A DNA stretch of 64,000 bases from Pseudoscleropodium purum (GCA_963969395.1 OZ017804.1:6696001-6760000), one strand, 5' to 3'; positions 1-11,899 are shown, counted from the first letter of the stretch. The notes: a model not told the origin generated them from the letters alone. Translations and numbers: made by a program.

Positions 1-589
1 TGACTGTCCAGCTGAGAAGTTAAATTCCACGGATACGAATCCCGGCATTCCACACAGTAAGCCCACTGCTTCAGCAATTCTGGTCTGCCGAGCACACTGA
101 AGACATACTTCTTCGAACCAGATCTTTCTCAAGATGTTACTGATACTGTTCATATACTTGAAATTCTTCAGATGTGGAAACCCCTCCAGTTTCACCATCT
201 CACTGCCTGATACGTCAATGCTCGCATATTGTTCCTGAAGTTGCACCACTACGACAATTTCACGACGACATCCAGCAACCTCATATTGAACGAGTGGAGA
301 CAGAAATGTGTAGGATTAAAAAACAACGAGCACCTTCATCTGCGGTCCCATCGAGCTGCAACCCAACCCACCAACGTAAACACCGACATCTCACACAACA
401 AGATCCAATGACACTAGGATTAGGACTCTGTTTTACCTCTTCGGCACCCACATTCTCGAAAACTCCCACAGTATTGCCTGAACAGTGCAAGCCGATGACT
501 TCGTTAGATTCTAAAAAAATAATCACACTTGCTGACAGGAAATACCAGGAGGTGCGACTGAATTGCCGTGGAAATTTCCAAGATGCCCA
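1..589 (-). CDS. possible two-exon 5' part of an unidentified gene, cut by the left edge
   Basis: Two open frames on the minus strand join in phase. One runs from 589 to 437 and ends before a GTAAAA donor (436-435). The other starts at 279 after a pyrimidine-rich tract and an AG (281-280) and stays open to base 1. The 157-bp intron is phase 0 on both sides. The joined product reads about 144 residues, for example VIIFLESNEVIGLHCSG in the first exon and GMPGFVSVEF near the edge. I recognise no family. The start is not determined: a TAA at 592-590 closes the frame upstream, so another exon or an internal acceptor would be needed. GC content is higher than in the AT-rich DNA to the right, which supports a gene-like origin. 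It could equally be a relic. Confidence 0.3.
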
Positions 590-862
590 TTACAGAAGAA
601 AAATCCAATTTGGCGCATTCAAGACAACTTCTTCAATCAGAGGAAGAGAATTTAATCCAATGCATTGTGGCCAACGGCTTACATAGTGAGAATGAAAACA
701 ACAAACAGTGGGGCAAAGAGAAATTAGGCAAGAGGTACTGACAAAGCGATGAAGAACCCTGATGAACATTAGATCGCGCTGCCAACCAATTCTACCTACG
801 GCTAGATAATCAAAGCAATTAAGCGTTCGCAACCTCATACGCCTCGGAATTACCCCATATGC

Positions 863-967
863 CTCACGAACCCTAAAAAAGCTGAGCAAGAGAACAGGAC
901 AACCCCATGTGCCTCCAAATTACTCCATCCTCACGAACCCTAAAAAAGCTGTGCAAGAGAACAGGAC
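863..967. repeat. two 38-bp direct copies, 67-bp period
   Basis: A segment beginning CTCACGAACCCTAAAAAAGC occurs at 863-900 and again at 930-967 with one clear substitution (GAGC against GTGC). Read on the minus strand it carries the AGGGTT motif common near plant 5' ends, so it may lie in the promoter or 5' UTR of the possible left-edge gene. No gene is visible between 590 and 1180 beyond this. Confidence 0.6.
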
Positions 968-1180
968 GCGGCAATCCCACGACTGCACCGATGAATCTTC
1001 ATGAGCATTTCAAGCAATGCCGACTCCAAACCGGCATTGTGATTTCTGCCCCAGCAGTCGCCGTTGCAGGGACCCTAAACCCGCACAGTGCCGGGTTTTT
1101 CTTTGGATAAATCGACCCAATCCACAGCGGGCAATCCAAACGTCAAATGGGCTAGCGTGCCCTGGGCCGTTCCCACAGTC

Positions 1181-3018
1181 AAATTACAAAACCAAAATAA
1201 AAGTAATTTTTTACTTTTTTTTAATTCATAAAAAATTTAAAATTCAATAACTTTCACATTATAAGTCTAAACATCACAAACAAAGCCCATGCACCCCTCC
1301 TTGTAGAGAGATTTTTTATGGTACCAAGAACAAGTCTAAGGGACGCATCATTCAAAGAGATCTCAAAACAAACAACCTAATTTAAGGTACGAAACTTTTG
1401 GGCATTATAAAAAGAAAGAAAGAAAGAAAGAAAAATTCTACTTAAGGAAAAAATTTCATGCAAATAAGGGAAGTTTGAATTTCTTGGCACACACAAAAAT
1501 GCTAGAAAAGATATAACAATAATAAATTTTTGTATTGTAAGTTAACTCTTGGGCCTTTCACATTTTGACAAATTACCAATTTGGGGGAAGATAATAATAG
1601 GCCTAGGAATAGAGAGGGACTAATGCCAATTGTATTGGGGAGTGTTTTTTGGAATTGACCTTTATTATGTTGTTCCCATTGTTATACTAGTTAGAAAATA
1701 CTCCCTCTATTCTGAAATAAATCTAGGATTTTCACATATACTTGTCCCAAATTAAATTAGAAGTGGCTCTCCACAACTTGATCAACAATAATTGAAGCTA
1801 GTTTGAACACTTAGAAGCAGGAAAAATTGTAGATACGATGCTCTAAAGATTATATAGCAACTTGATCTTTGTAAAGGGAATCGAAACGCACCCTCTAACA
1901 AAATGAAGGTGATGAATTCAACCTACAACTATATAAAAACTATGACTAACAAATTTCTTGTTGAGAATTTCATGGCTACTTGAATCACAAGACATTGTCA
2001 GAATTGAATACAAAGAACATCATTGGACTTCACTACACCAACATTCATTGGAAAATGATCCAAATTAATGGCACTAGAGTAATTCCAAAAAAGGGGAAAA
2101 AATTTCAATTTCACCACTTTTTTTTAACATGCACTACTTCGATGTTGACTTCTACTCTGACATCTAGTGGAGTTTACTAGAAGCTATAATAATTAAGTAA
2201 TTTCTCAAAAATAGAAGCAACACATGTGTTAATCTAGCCATTTCTAGGAACCCTGGGATTTATTTTGGAAGAGAAGGAGTTGATATCTTACTTTATCTAA
2301 GTTGGCTCCAAGTTGAGAGGTAGTTAAGCTTGTTAGGAGGATTAGGCCCTAGTTGGTTAGCCTCATCAAGTGGCTAGGGATTTGGTGGAACATTTGTCCC
2401 ATATTGTTTGTTGCCTTGTGACCTTCTTGTGGAAACTTAAAGACTTGGCTTCTTACATTATGGTCACCTTATCTTATTTGATACCATCACTTTCATTTGG
2501 GATCTTCTTTTTGGAGTTCTACTTTTGGTTGAATATTGTGAGTTGCTTTTATTTTTTGTATTTTTATAAATATTATACTTTTGAGCTTGAAAGGATGCAA
2601 TAGGTAAATTTGAAGGAACTTTGAGTATTTTTGCATCTTACGAGTTTTGATACTTGACTTCCAAAATTTGGAACTTGTGTAAAGGAAATTCACTAAAGGA
2701 GTAGCGGTGGTCTCTTTTCTATTGGATACTAGTTACTTTTTGTAGAATGTGATTGAGTTTGATTCTAAAGGTTGGGAATGGATTTGCAATTTTTTTTTCG
2801 TGCAACTGTGAAATTGGAGCTTAATTAACACCACCAACATGAGATCAAAGTGCTAGGATTATGATCTAAAATGACCTTGAACTACCTTGAGTGATGGTAG
2901 GTTGTAGGGACTTCCGTTGGAATCTATGAGGTTCCTAGTTCTTAATAGGAATTAGGTCCAGGGTCAACCATGGCGATGAAAGGTCTGTCCTAGCTACAGT
3001 TTTCAAAGGTTGTATGTT
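1181..3018. other. AT-rich intergenic stretch without a supported gene
   Basis: Only short chance frames occur here. Near 1702 the text ACTCCCTCTATTCTGAAATA resembles one terminus of a plant Stowaway-type MITE following a TA, but I found no matching opposite end, so no element is called. Confidence 0.5.
1411..1434. repeat. (AAAG)n microsatellite
   Basis: Six or so uninterrupted AAAG units in AT-rich intergenic DNA. Confidence 0.9.
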
Positions 3019-3022
3019 TAAT

Positions 3023-3649
3023 TCCTAAATATTCAAAGCATCAAAATTTGGTGTTTGCAAAACTTTGAAGTTAAATAAAATCTAATCAAGTTTCTATTTT
3101 TGAAAAGTTCTTCTTAAAGTCTAGTTTTAGCATCAAAAATCCAATCTTGAAAATAAATCATTGTGATTTTTCTATTCAAGATTTTGTGCAAGGGTACTCA
3201 TTGCAATCTTAACTTCCTATAGTGTTGAGAGTTCTTGGAAATAAGCCTCAAATACACTAGATCTTGGAGGAAAAATCCCATTCAAAATTCATATAAAAAA
3301 ATTAGAGAGTAGATTTTAAGAAGTCATAAATTGATTGGGGTTATACATGTTAGGCCCTTTAACCTCATATTTTTTTGGTTACCAATTTTTTAGATTTGAC
3401 TTGTGAAAAGAGGATTGAAAGACTTCACATCACTTTTGCAAAAGTACATGGCCAAACATTATAATCTTCACTCCATAAGTGATAATGTTATGTTTTCTTT
3501 TCCTATAAGATCTCTAAGATGTCTAGTTTGAATGTATATGGCTTACAATTCAAAAAAATTTGATGCAACTTATCAAAATGTTGGCATTTTGTTCAATTTA
3601 GAGCAAATTCCAAAAAGCTCAAAATAGGCCTTGGACACAATTTAGGGGT
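3023..3649 (-). mobile_element. 627-bp TTAA-flanked inverted-repeat element, copy 1 (piggyBac-like MITE candidate)
   Basis: The segment aligns along its whole length, in reverse complement, with 11267-11891. TTAA lies immediately left (3019-3022) and at 3650-3653 on the right. The termini are imperfect inverted repeats related to CCCCTAAAT (left TTCCTAAAT, right ATTTAGGGG). There is no coding capacity. TTAA duplication with termini starting CCC is the hallmark of piggyBac elements, so a non-autonomous piggyBac-like MITE is the best guess. This copy is more decayed than the one at 11.3 kb, with an extra T at the right end. Confidence 0.55.
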
Positions 3650-3789
3650 TTAAAAATCTTTTTCTAGTACGTCCTTATACAAGCATCTTACTAATCTTTT
3701 CCATTCTAAACCTTGATAAGACTTATACCAATAAGTAATCAAAATGATCCCTAACTTAATTCAAATCAATACCATATTTTTTTATTATT

Positions 3790-5555
3790 CCATTCAAGCA
3801 TCTATTTATTTGTATTATTATCAAACATATAAGAGTACAAATTTAAAAGATCCATGCATAGCAATGTCTATGGCTTTGATAATAGTATTAGCAAGACTAT
3901 AAACTTTTAGACAAAATCATCATCATACAAAGTGTACTTAGGCAAGTAAGTTTCGCTGAAAATATTTGTATAAGTATATGATAACAATATAAAAGTTACA
4001 TAGAACTCATCAAAGCTCAAAAAAATGTATAGTTAAATGAGTAAGGGATTGTGAAAAGTTCAAAAAGTTCAAATTTTCCTTGAGGTGGTGAACCTCATCT
4101 ACACCCATACAAACCAACAAACATGAAGTTAGTTAGATTTGTATATGCAAGGTGTCTTTAGTTCACCTACTATGTCTTTAGTTCACCTACAACATGTTAT
4201 TGTCCATTAAAGGATTTATGGGCTCAAGGAGGGCTACTTCAAGCAAGTGCGTCAAGAACTGCCCTTTTCTATAGTTTCAAAGAACGTTTGTTCCCAACAA
4301 ATTTTTTTTCAAAAAACAAAAATAAATAAATAAATTATACTCTTGAAATGTAGGAAAAAAACAATTTTTTTTTTTTTTTCTTTTGAATTTTTTTTTGGAC
4401 ATGGCAATCACCATGCCAAGTTAGCGAGTTGCCACAACCCCTTGCGGGATTGTTCCCATAATGTGGGAACCCATAGCCCTCCCGGGGGTGAAAAAATCCT
4501 CTAATGCTTTACAACGAATAAACAAATATCAACCAACAAAATGCAAACAAATTTTTAACAATCCCCAAATGAAAACATTCCTATAAAGCAATAGTTTCCA
4601 AAGGCTTGGCTGCTAACTTGAGACGAAGACATCTTCCTTGCTCATGTTTTCCTAATTATTCCATACATGAAGTAATGTTGTTAAACACAAACAACATACA
4701 GAGTATCAGCCTTCTAGTAGATAATTGCTCCCAACACCCAATGTTCCTAGTTTAGACAACAAATCAGCTCTTAAAAACAAAGTTGAATTTGTTTTGCATC
4801 AATAAGCATATAGTATGGGCTAATTGACATAAACAAAGCCCTAATGATCTATAAGTTAATGTGGCCATTTCATTAAGTAATTGATCAAGTTTGTTCATCC
4901 AGTTTCAAGCCAACTTTCTTTAATAATTTTGGCAGCCTAAAATAGTGCTTCGTAAGCACTAGAAGCTAGCTAAGATAAACATTTGTACAACAAAAATTTA
5001 TTAAGCTAAACATGTATTATAAACCATTCATTATTGCATAATTGGTGGTAACTTTAACATGGTTAGTTAAACCATGTGTTAGCATTAAATCATATATCAT
5101 AGGATCAAATCCTTATTGTATAAGTGATTGTCTAATAGTACTCTTGAAACAACATTATAGCAAGGGAGGGTAGGTGGGGTTCATATTAGATATGGTTATT
5201 TGCCATGATCTTTGTGTGAATTCATTACTTTACAACAAGTTACTTTACAAAAACTTATATCAAGAGCTTTACTCCTATCTTTTTTAATAAAAAAAAGGAA
5301 GCAAGTATGATAAAAAAAAAATAGGAAATGAAAGGAACATAAACATAAACTAGGAAGAAATAGAGTGATTTGTCTCTTTTTTTAACATATATATGAAGCC
5401 TTTTTTACATTAAAAAATATATTTGGAGTTTTTTTTGGATAAGGCATTTAATTATATGAAATCAAATTATCTTTCATATATTAATTCTAAGCATATAATG
5501 GCATCTCATGTATTGGTACTTGATGACGGAAGCTTGAAAAAAAGAAAAAAGAAAA
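3790..5555. other. AT-rich intergenic stretch with a possible reversed retroposon tail
   Basis: No gene is visible. At about 4355-4395 there are long T runs followed by a more GC-rich segment (about 4398-4500) containing the inverted pair GGGATTGTTCCCATAAT / GTGGGAACCC. Poly(T) followed by a structured segment is what a minus-strand SINE or LINE 3' end would look like, but I found no target duplication. Confidence 0.35.
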
Positions 5556-5559
5556 AAAA

Positions 5560-6562
5560 GTGATGGGGGCTGAACGGAGGAATTGACGGTCTGAAGCGGT
5601 GGGGGGACAAGGTGCGAGGACGATTTCCGGCTGGGTTCCCAAACTAATTCAGTCGTTGCACCATATCAAGTGATTGATTAGAGGGCTTCCAAGGTGGTCA
5701 CGACCGTCGAGACAGCAAGACGGAAGCGTCACCAGCACAGAAGAAAACACGGTGAATCACAACACCAGCGCTAACGAGCAACGACAAGAAGCAACAACAA
5801 CAAGGGAGGCAATCACAGCGGAGAGGGACCGAGAATTTCCGTTCATGAAGACGATTCTGCAGCCAGGCGAATTCAAGCGGCGTGAGCTGGGTGAAGGACG
5901 AAGCTAGATCGACGGGAAGACCGGTTGATAATCGGCAGAGAATACCAGAAGATCGAGGCTGCAGGTGAAGAATGGGAGGGCCCAAGATTCGGGAGACTAC
6001 ATGGCCACGAAGGAGAGACCGAATTCCAGGAGCACCAAACAGCGACAGTAGCAAGACAAACAACATGACGATCACCACGATGCGTCAGCGATTCAACGGC
6101 AAGAAGGAACCACATCAGGAGATGGGTTTAGCGACGAAGAAACGGGTAAAAATGGCGGAATTTCGAGGTGAAGCTAGGGCGACCGAAGAGGAGAGGATTC
6201 CGAGGACTCCACGGCGGTAGAATCCCAACTTGGGCCATAAGGAGGAAGAGACGACCAGATCCCGAGGTTTAGGAAGGATATGGATCGGTGATCTAGGAGT
6301 CAAGGGACTGCAGCAGCAGCAGCGAATTCCGAGGGCGTGAGGCGACAAGAAACGAACGAGCGGTGAAGCCCAAACTGGGGCGAATCAAGGCCAGCGTTGG
6401 GCATCACCGAATGAACTTGCGGGGAGAGAAAACAATTTTATCAGGAGAAATCCACAGCTGCCTGGCAAAATCCGAGGTACACGGTGACCAAGGCCACGAT
6501 CTGAGGACCCGGGTGAACCGAACCCCGCCCTCGCTCGTCCTCACGAACTCAGCATGTGGCTA
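5560..6562 (+). other. GC- and purine-rich island of unknown nature
   Basis: Composition changes sharply here: roughly half G+C and purine-rich on the plus strand, against AT-rich DNA on its left. Overlapping frames are open on both strands (plus 5674-5907 and 5972-6220; minus 6078-5698 and 6348-6115) but none resembles a known protein. The low-complexity residues (Arg/Glu/Thr on plus, Leu/Ser/Cys on minus) suggest composition, not selection, keeps them open. A CAG run lies at about 6310-6321. It abuts the UGT-flank repeat that follows. It may be the internal leader of a retroelement or a CpG-island-like 5' region. Confidence 0.4.
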
Positions 6563-6689
6563 GTTCTGGAAGACAGTGGCAAAGCATGTGAATTACCTTG
6601 TATTTTGTTACTTAAGTAGGGACTTAACTTGGTTACAGGCAGGGATGAGAGGGACAGCGGGGACCTTCACTTAATTTATTAAAGACAAG

Positions 6690-7215
6690 TCGAGTATTGT
6701 GCTAAAACTTGTGATTGCAGGTGAAGTGCTGACTTAGTCGAATGCGCGTAAATATGGTCATATTCACTAACATGTCATTTCCCAAAACACCCGATACTGC
6801 GACATTTAATATTTTAAGTGCTCAGAGTTGAGAAAACCAAACTGCATTAAACAGAGACTAGAGGTTGTGACTTGCGACATGTATGAAATTGTGTCAGTTT
6901 CCTTGAAAGTTTGTCAATTTAACAAACATTTAACACAACTTTGCTTAACATGAAGGACAATTCTGCTAAATTGGCAGGAGTCCATGGCTCTGGCAGTTCT
7001 TGGAAGCACCAGTCTGAAACATAAATCTATATCAGACCTAACTTTTAGAGCTCTGTGTAGACGAATGACACAACATGGGAATCAATCGCGCCAATTTAAC
7101 AAAATTGACAAAGATGACCATATCGGTATCTCTCTCTCTGCAAATCCTAATTGTAATTCCAATGAATTATTATCTGATCACTTAAGAATGTGATGACTAA
7201 GCTCCCAGAGCTCTG
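6690..7215. repeat. UGT downstream-flank repeat, copy 1
   Basis: The 3' flank of UGT gene 1. It is clearly related to 29080-29420 and 63588-64000 in the same orientation, and to 22140-22570 inverted. Shared landmarks are GGTGAAGTGCT, ATGGCTCTGG/ATGGCTTTGG and AAATTGACAA(A/G)GATGACCA. Its repeated association with UGT sequence shows that whole gene-plus-flank blocks were copied. Confidence 0.8.
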
Positions 7216-7245
7216 AAAACTAAGGACCGTGCTCCGATCCAAAAT

Positions 7246-9194
7246 CTATGAATTCAGCCCATCGATTTTAACTGTGCTACCGCAGCTGCTGATCAGTTCC
7301 ACGAACTCCGCCAACGCCACTCGCGATGAGCCTCCTTTCGCAGCAGCCTTCATGGCGGCCACCTGCCAATTCCGAGCATTCCTCCGAATCTCCGACACCT
7401 CAAGATCCTCCGTTTCACTCACATCGCCCATAATCTTCTTCACCTTGTGAGAAATTTCCTCCTTCAAAACAACTGCACTTCCATCTTCTGCAATGCTCTG
7501 CCGAAGCTCAAGACCAACTTTCCAAACGCTCGTCACGTAATGCGAGTTCGTGTTCTGGTCGGAGAGTCGAGGCCAACCCAACATCGGCACGCCACTAGAA
7601 ATGCTCTCAATGGTGGAGTTCCACCCGCAGTGCGTCAGAAAGGCTCCCACGGCGGGGTGCGAAAGCACGGCAGTCTGCGGCACCCACGGCACTAACAACG
7701 CTCGATTCTGCGTCCGTTTCACGAACTCCGTGAACATGGTTTCACAATCTTCGTTATCAGAGATTTCTTCAATGAGATCCGGCCGAATGACCCACAGAAA
7801 CGCCGCGTTACTGGCCTCCAAACCAGCCGCGAATTCGCGAATCTGCTGCATGGAGACCGTGGCGATGCTTCCGAACGAAACGAACACCACCGAGTTCGGT
7901 TGGTGTCCGTCGAGCCACGACAACGACACGGGATCTTCTTCCCACAACCCACTCCCAACTCCAGCCAAGGAAACCTCTTCCACGCCATTCACAGTTGTGG
8001 AGTCCAACACCAGCGGCCCAACTGCGAATATATTCTCATTCATGGATCCCTTCATGGCGTTCAGCACCTCCCCCTCCAAGTCGGAAGTAGTGTTGTAGAG
8101 AACGCAAGCGGAGTCAGGAAGCAGTGGATTCTGATGCTCCAGAAAGAAGCGAATGAAGAAATTCTCAAGGTCCTGAGCGAGGATGAAAGTGGGGATATCC
8201 TCCACTCGCATGGTGGGAGAGCCACCAGGAAGGCAAGTGAGCGGTGCGTTGCGAACGGCCGCTTCGGTGTCACTCTGCGGCAGTGCGAGCGTGAGCGTCT
8301 TCGAGTTCATGATGGAAGGGTTGGAGACCTTTGGAGGAGCTGGGATCGGGAGAAGCCCTGTTGCAATGAATGTGTTCACGTTGTAGCAGCAGTGCGTGGC
8401 AATGGCCGAGGCTGTTGCGAATACGACCACGGGGATGTTGAATTTCTGGGCTGCCGGATGGACTGAGGTGAAAAGTAGGTCGCGGATGACACAAGTGATT
8501 GGTGATTTCTTGAGGAGGTTGTGGAAAAACTTTTCAAAGGTCGGACCCATTTCTTCTGTGGCTTGGCAGAAGGCTGTTAAGTCGCGAAGGCGGGGATGAT
8601 CCTCCGGAAGACCATCTGGAACCGCGACGAACTCAATTCCTTCGCTGCGCAATCATCAATTTCGTAACCATATTAGAAGGTTTTAGAAAAAGCCGAATTG
8701 GCAAATGTTCAAATGCACAGTGGTCTAAATACCAGAACTGTATGTGTACATCTGAGGCTCTGATACCCATGCCGGCAAACTCTTAAAAAATCGTGTAAGT
8801 ACTGTTCAGATTATAACAACAGACTGGGTTTTCTACCTGTCGGATAAGATGTTCATCAACATGTATAAATTGCGAACACGGCATTCTAATGCTACGAAAA
8901 CCCATTCGAAACTAGCATGCTGATCGGGCGTATGAATTAATTATTTCATTCATCGAAAAAGCTAATCACTAAGGCAGTGGTGGAGCTTGCTTACTAATCA
9001 GGTTGCGTGCCTGCGGCGCGGCGAGTTTTCATGAAGCGTTCATGGACGTGGTTGGTGTTGACGAAGGTGATGCGGAAGCCATGGAATGCAACCAACTTCT
9101 TCGCTAGTTGCAAGCACGGCGTCACATGGCCTTGCGTAGGATAGGGAATAATCACGGCGTGCAACTTCCCCCGATTCGCATTCCCAATCACCAT
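7246..9194 (-). CDS. UDP-glycosyltransferase (family 1), gene 1, two exons
   Basis: Exon 1 is 9194-8995 and exon 2 is 8644-7246. A phase-2 intron (8994-8645) with GTAAGC donor and GCAG acceptor joins them, giving 532 residues, normal for plant UGTs. Family-1 UGTs transfer sugar from a UDP-sugar to small acceptors in the cytosol, inverting the anomeric centre. The N-terminal acceptor half carries the catalytic His23 in PYPTQGHVTP and Asp122 in CVIRD. The C-terminal half carries a complete 44-residue PSPG box (residues 387-430), from WVPQ through HCGWNS to the terminal Gln, which usually goes with UDP-glucose use. There is no signal peptide or membrane segment. The ATG at 9194 is chosen because it lies just before the conserved KLHAVIIPYP start. 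It resembles UGT85-type enzymes, but the acceptor cannot be read from sequence. Strand is opposite to genes 2 and 3. Confidence 0.93.
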
Positions 9195-9689
9195 CTCGGT
9201 TACCGCAGCTAGAATTCCGTAAGAAAAGGAGTCGCCAAAGGCCGGAGCAAGCTTCTTCTCGTACTTCTAAGCTTGCAATTCAATACGCCTCAAGAGAAAC
9301 TCAAAGCAGAGGAATGGACTGGCTGCAAACGATAACTTAGCATTACTTCCACCCGAACATGCCGTTTTATAGTGGGATTGGCAGAAGTGAACTCCTATTT
9401 CTGAAGGAATTCAAGATATTTTTGTCAGTTCCTTTTGACCTGTTTGCAGTTCGGCTGAAGGCAAGGCTTGGAAACTAAACTCGCAGACCTCTTCTGTAGA
9501 AGTCGGGAAATGCAAAGGGGCAGACCGGGAAGGCAGACGTAAAGTACAGTACAGCACACAAGAGTTTAAAACGGACTGGCAGACGACTTCAATCTGTGAA
9601 GCCATCCATTGTCGACTATCTTACATTCTTACTCCGGAGCATAAATGGTGAATGAAGATGAACGAAGTAGGCGAAATTGAAGTCAATTT

Positions 9690-9775
9690 TGCCAGCTTGG
9701 CGGTATTCCAATACTTTCGTTAACTTGGCAGTATTTCATTACTTTGCTAACTGGGCAATATTCCTTTACGTTGGC
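9690..9775. repeat. three imperfect ~28-bp tandem units upstream of UGT gene 1
   Basis: Three consecutive units of the form (A/G)CTTGGC(A/G)GTATT...CTTT..TTA lie about 500 bp upstream of the gene 1 start codon. They could be promoter repeats or MITE debris: CTTGGC and GCGGTATTCC also occur in the MITE at 52.2 kb. Confidence 0.5.
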
Positions 9776-9779
9776 ACAA

Positions 9780-11262
9780 TTGGACATTTTAGAACGCACT
9801 TTTTCAAACATAAATTCCTATGATTCTTAAATGTTAAACATTTAAGTACATACATGTCACACTCTTTGGCACTTGAAATAATTGCACCACTGTATCAAAA
9901 TTGTCATCAATTCTACTAAAATGATAGAGGAGAATCCTCAAGAAATGAAATGATTTATGGTTTTTGCAAGGCATTGGAGAAATTTTTGCCCTTGAGGTGG
10001 GCGGTTTGACTTTTTGAAAATACGCACATCAAAGGGAAAAAAAATTATAGAAAAAAATTTAGTCTCTAGTTCTAAGTAACACATCAAGTGATTATGCAAG
10101 CCAAATAAATAAAAAATTAATTTTTATTTAATTTTTTTATATAACTACACATTCTCATGCAATCAATGTTGAGTGTCCAAATTTCTTCTAAAAGATGGGG
10201 TGGACATTCTACCTTAGTGATGCTAAAATGGGATTTGCAATACCAGCAATTGAATTAAATTGATAAACCATCAATATAAAAAACTATATTTGATGGGAGA
10301 AGTCATTGAATATGTGTCATTCTTTGAATTCATCATTTTGTGTGCCCATTCTATTTCTTTTCAAATATGTGATATTCTAAATTTATAGATGATCCTACTA
10401 TCATTTATTGGTACTCCTCTTAAATGAATTCTCAAAGTAAACATCTCATTTATGAAGTATCTTTCTAAAAAACATATGATTTTTTTTATAAATCCAAATT
10501 CCAATCAATTTTGCTAAATGGCACTCTAAGAGGTGATTTTGGGTGCATATATATCTTAGAAGTCCTAGGAAATGAAAACAAATAAGCATTCGCTTTGAGA
10601 TTTCATTAACCCTTGAGTACCCTAATGCCCTGAATTTAGCCTCTACAAATTTAATTGGAGTCTTTTTATCACTAGATGGGATTGTACAATCCTTGCTTTT
10701 GGCATAATGTCTAGCATAGTAGAAGCTAAAGGTGAATGAGTGCATTTTGTATGACTAATCATGGCATCATATTCATAAAGTAGGGATTTGATAGGGAAAA
10801 AAGCTTTTTGGAGTGGTTTCAAGCACGAGGTAGGAACTAGCCAACACTATTCCTAATGCACTTTTCTTATGATCATGTCAATTCATGCCCTAATTGAGTA
10901 GTCCTAAAATTGACAAAAAATTCTCAAAATTTGGATTTTGTCAAATGGTTTTTTTATGTAAAGCTTTGGCAAAATTCCTAGGCATAATTTGGTAGTTTGG
11001 GCAAACATTACACTCATCCAAAGTGCAAGGCCTCCCAAAATTTTGGCCCCACACACAATGTCAACTCCCCTTTGACCATCATAAATTTTCAATCAATACA
11101 ATCAAATGTTTCAATATTTTCTTTAAAGTTCTAGGTTGAAAGATTCCATTGATTTAAACAACTAAATTTGGTAGTTGTCATTTCACCACTTACAAAAGGA
11201 ATCCAAATGGAAGGTGGTTTGGCCAATTGTAGCTATGTATTTTTACATTGGATGCTTAAGGA
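9780..11262. other. AT-rich intergenic stretch
   Basis: No convincing gene. A 99-codon minus frame at 10745-10446 has no recognisable motif and is within what chance allows at this base composition. Confidence 0.5.
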
Positions 11263-11266
11263 TTAA

Positions 11267-11891
11267 CCCCTAAATGCCAAAGGCTTTTTTTGAGCTTCTA
11301 AGAATTTGGTTTAAATTGAATAAGAAGACAATATTTTGATAAGTTGTATTAGGTTTTTTTAATTGTAACCATACAAATTCAAACTAGATATGTTAGAAAT
11401 CACATTAGAAAAGAAAACACAATAATATTAGTTATGGATTGAAAGATCATAATGTTTAATCATAAGGGTATTAAAGCTATAAAAGTGATTTGAAGTCTTT
11501 CAATCCTCTTTTCACACGTCAAATCTAAAAAATTGGTTACCAAAAAAATATGAGGTTAAAGGAGATACAATATTTGCATAACCCCAATCAATTCACAACT
11601 TCTTAATATTTCTTCTAAATTTTTTTTAAAATGAATTTTTAATGTGAAATTTTCTCCAAGATCTAGTGTAATGTTTGAGACTCATTTTCAAGAGCTCTCA
11701 ACACTATGGAAAGTCAAGATTGCAATGGACACCCTTGTACAAATAGGAAAATCATAATCAATTATTTTCAAAATTGGATTTTTGATGCTAAAATTAGACT
11801 TCAAAAAAATTCAAAATAGGAACTTGGTTAGGTTTTATTTAACTTTCAAGTATTGTCAACACCAAAATTTGGTGCCTCAAGCATTTAGGGG
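11267..11891 (+). mobile_element. 625-bp TTAA-flanked inverted-repeat element, copy 2 (piggyBac-like MITE candidate)
   Basis: TTAA occurs exactly at both sides (11263-11266 and 11892-11895). The left end reads CCCCTAAATGCCAAAGGC and the reverse complement of the right end reads CCCCTAAATGCTTGAGGC, an 18-bp terminal inverted repeat with few mismatches. The interior matches 3023-3649 in reverse complement, and the two copies differ in length by 2 bp. No transposase is encoded. The TTAA target and CCC terminus point to piggyBac-like mobilisation; no autonomous partner is in the window. Confidence 0.65.
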
Positions 11892-11899
11892 TTAATTCA

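Noticed and set aside
174..686. 170-residue plus-strand frame near the left edge
   Set aside because: No family resemblance, and the opposite strand gives a better-supported spliced reading with consistent phases.
1702..1725. Stowaway MITE
   Set aside because: Only one end-like word was found; no inverted partner and no TA duplication could be shown.
5698..6078. 126-residue minus frame rich in Leu and Cys
   Set aside because: Overlapping frames on both strands in a purine-rich island; composition alone can keep it open and no motif is seen.
7550..8466. Several long plus-strand frames across UGT gene 1 (similar antisense frames across genes 2 and 3)
   Set aside because: They are antisense shadows of the GC-rich UGT exon 2; they recur in all three genes only because the exons are homologous.
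10446..10745. 99-residue minus frame as a retrotransposon fragment
   Set aside because: I looked for integrase or reverse transcriptase motifs and found none; chance frames of this size are expected in AT-rich DNA of this length.
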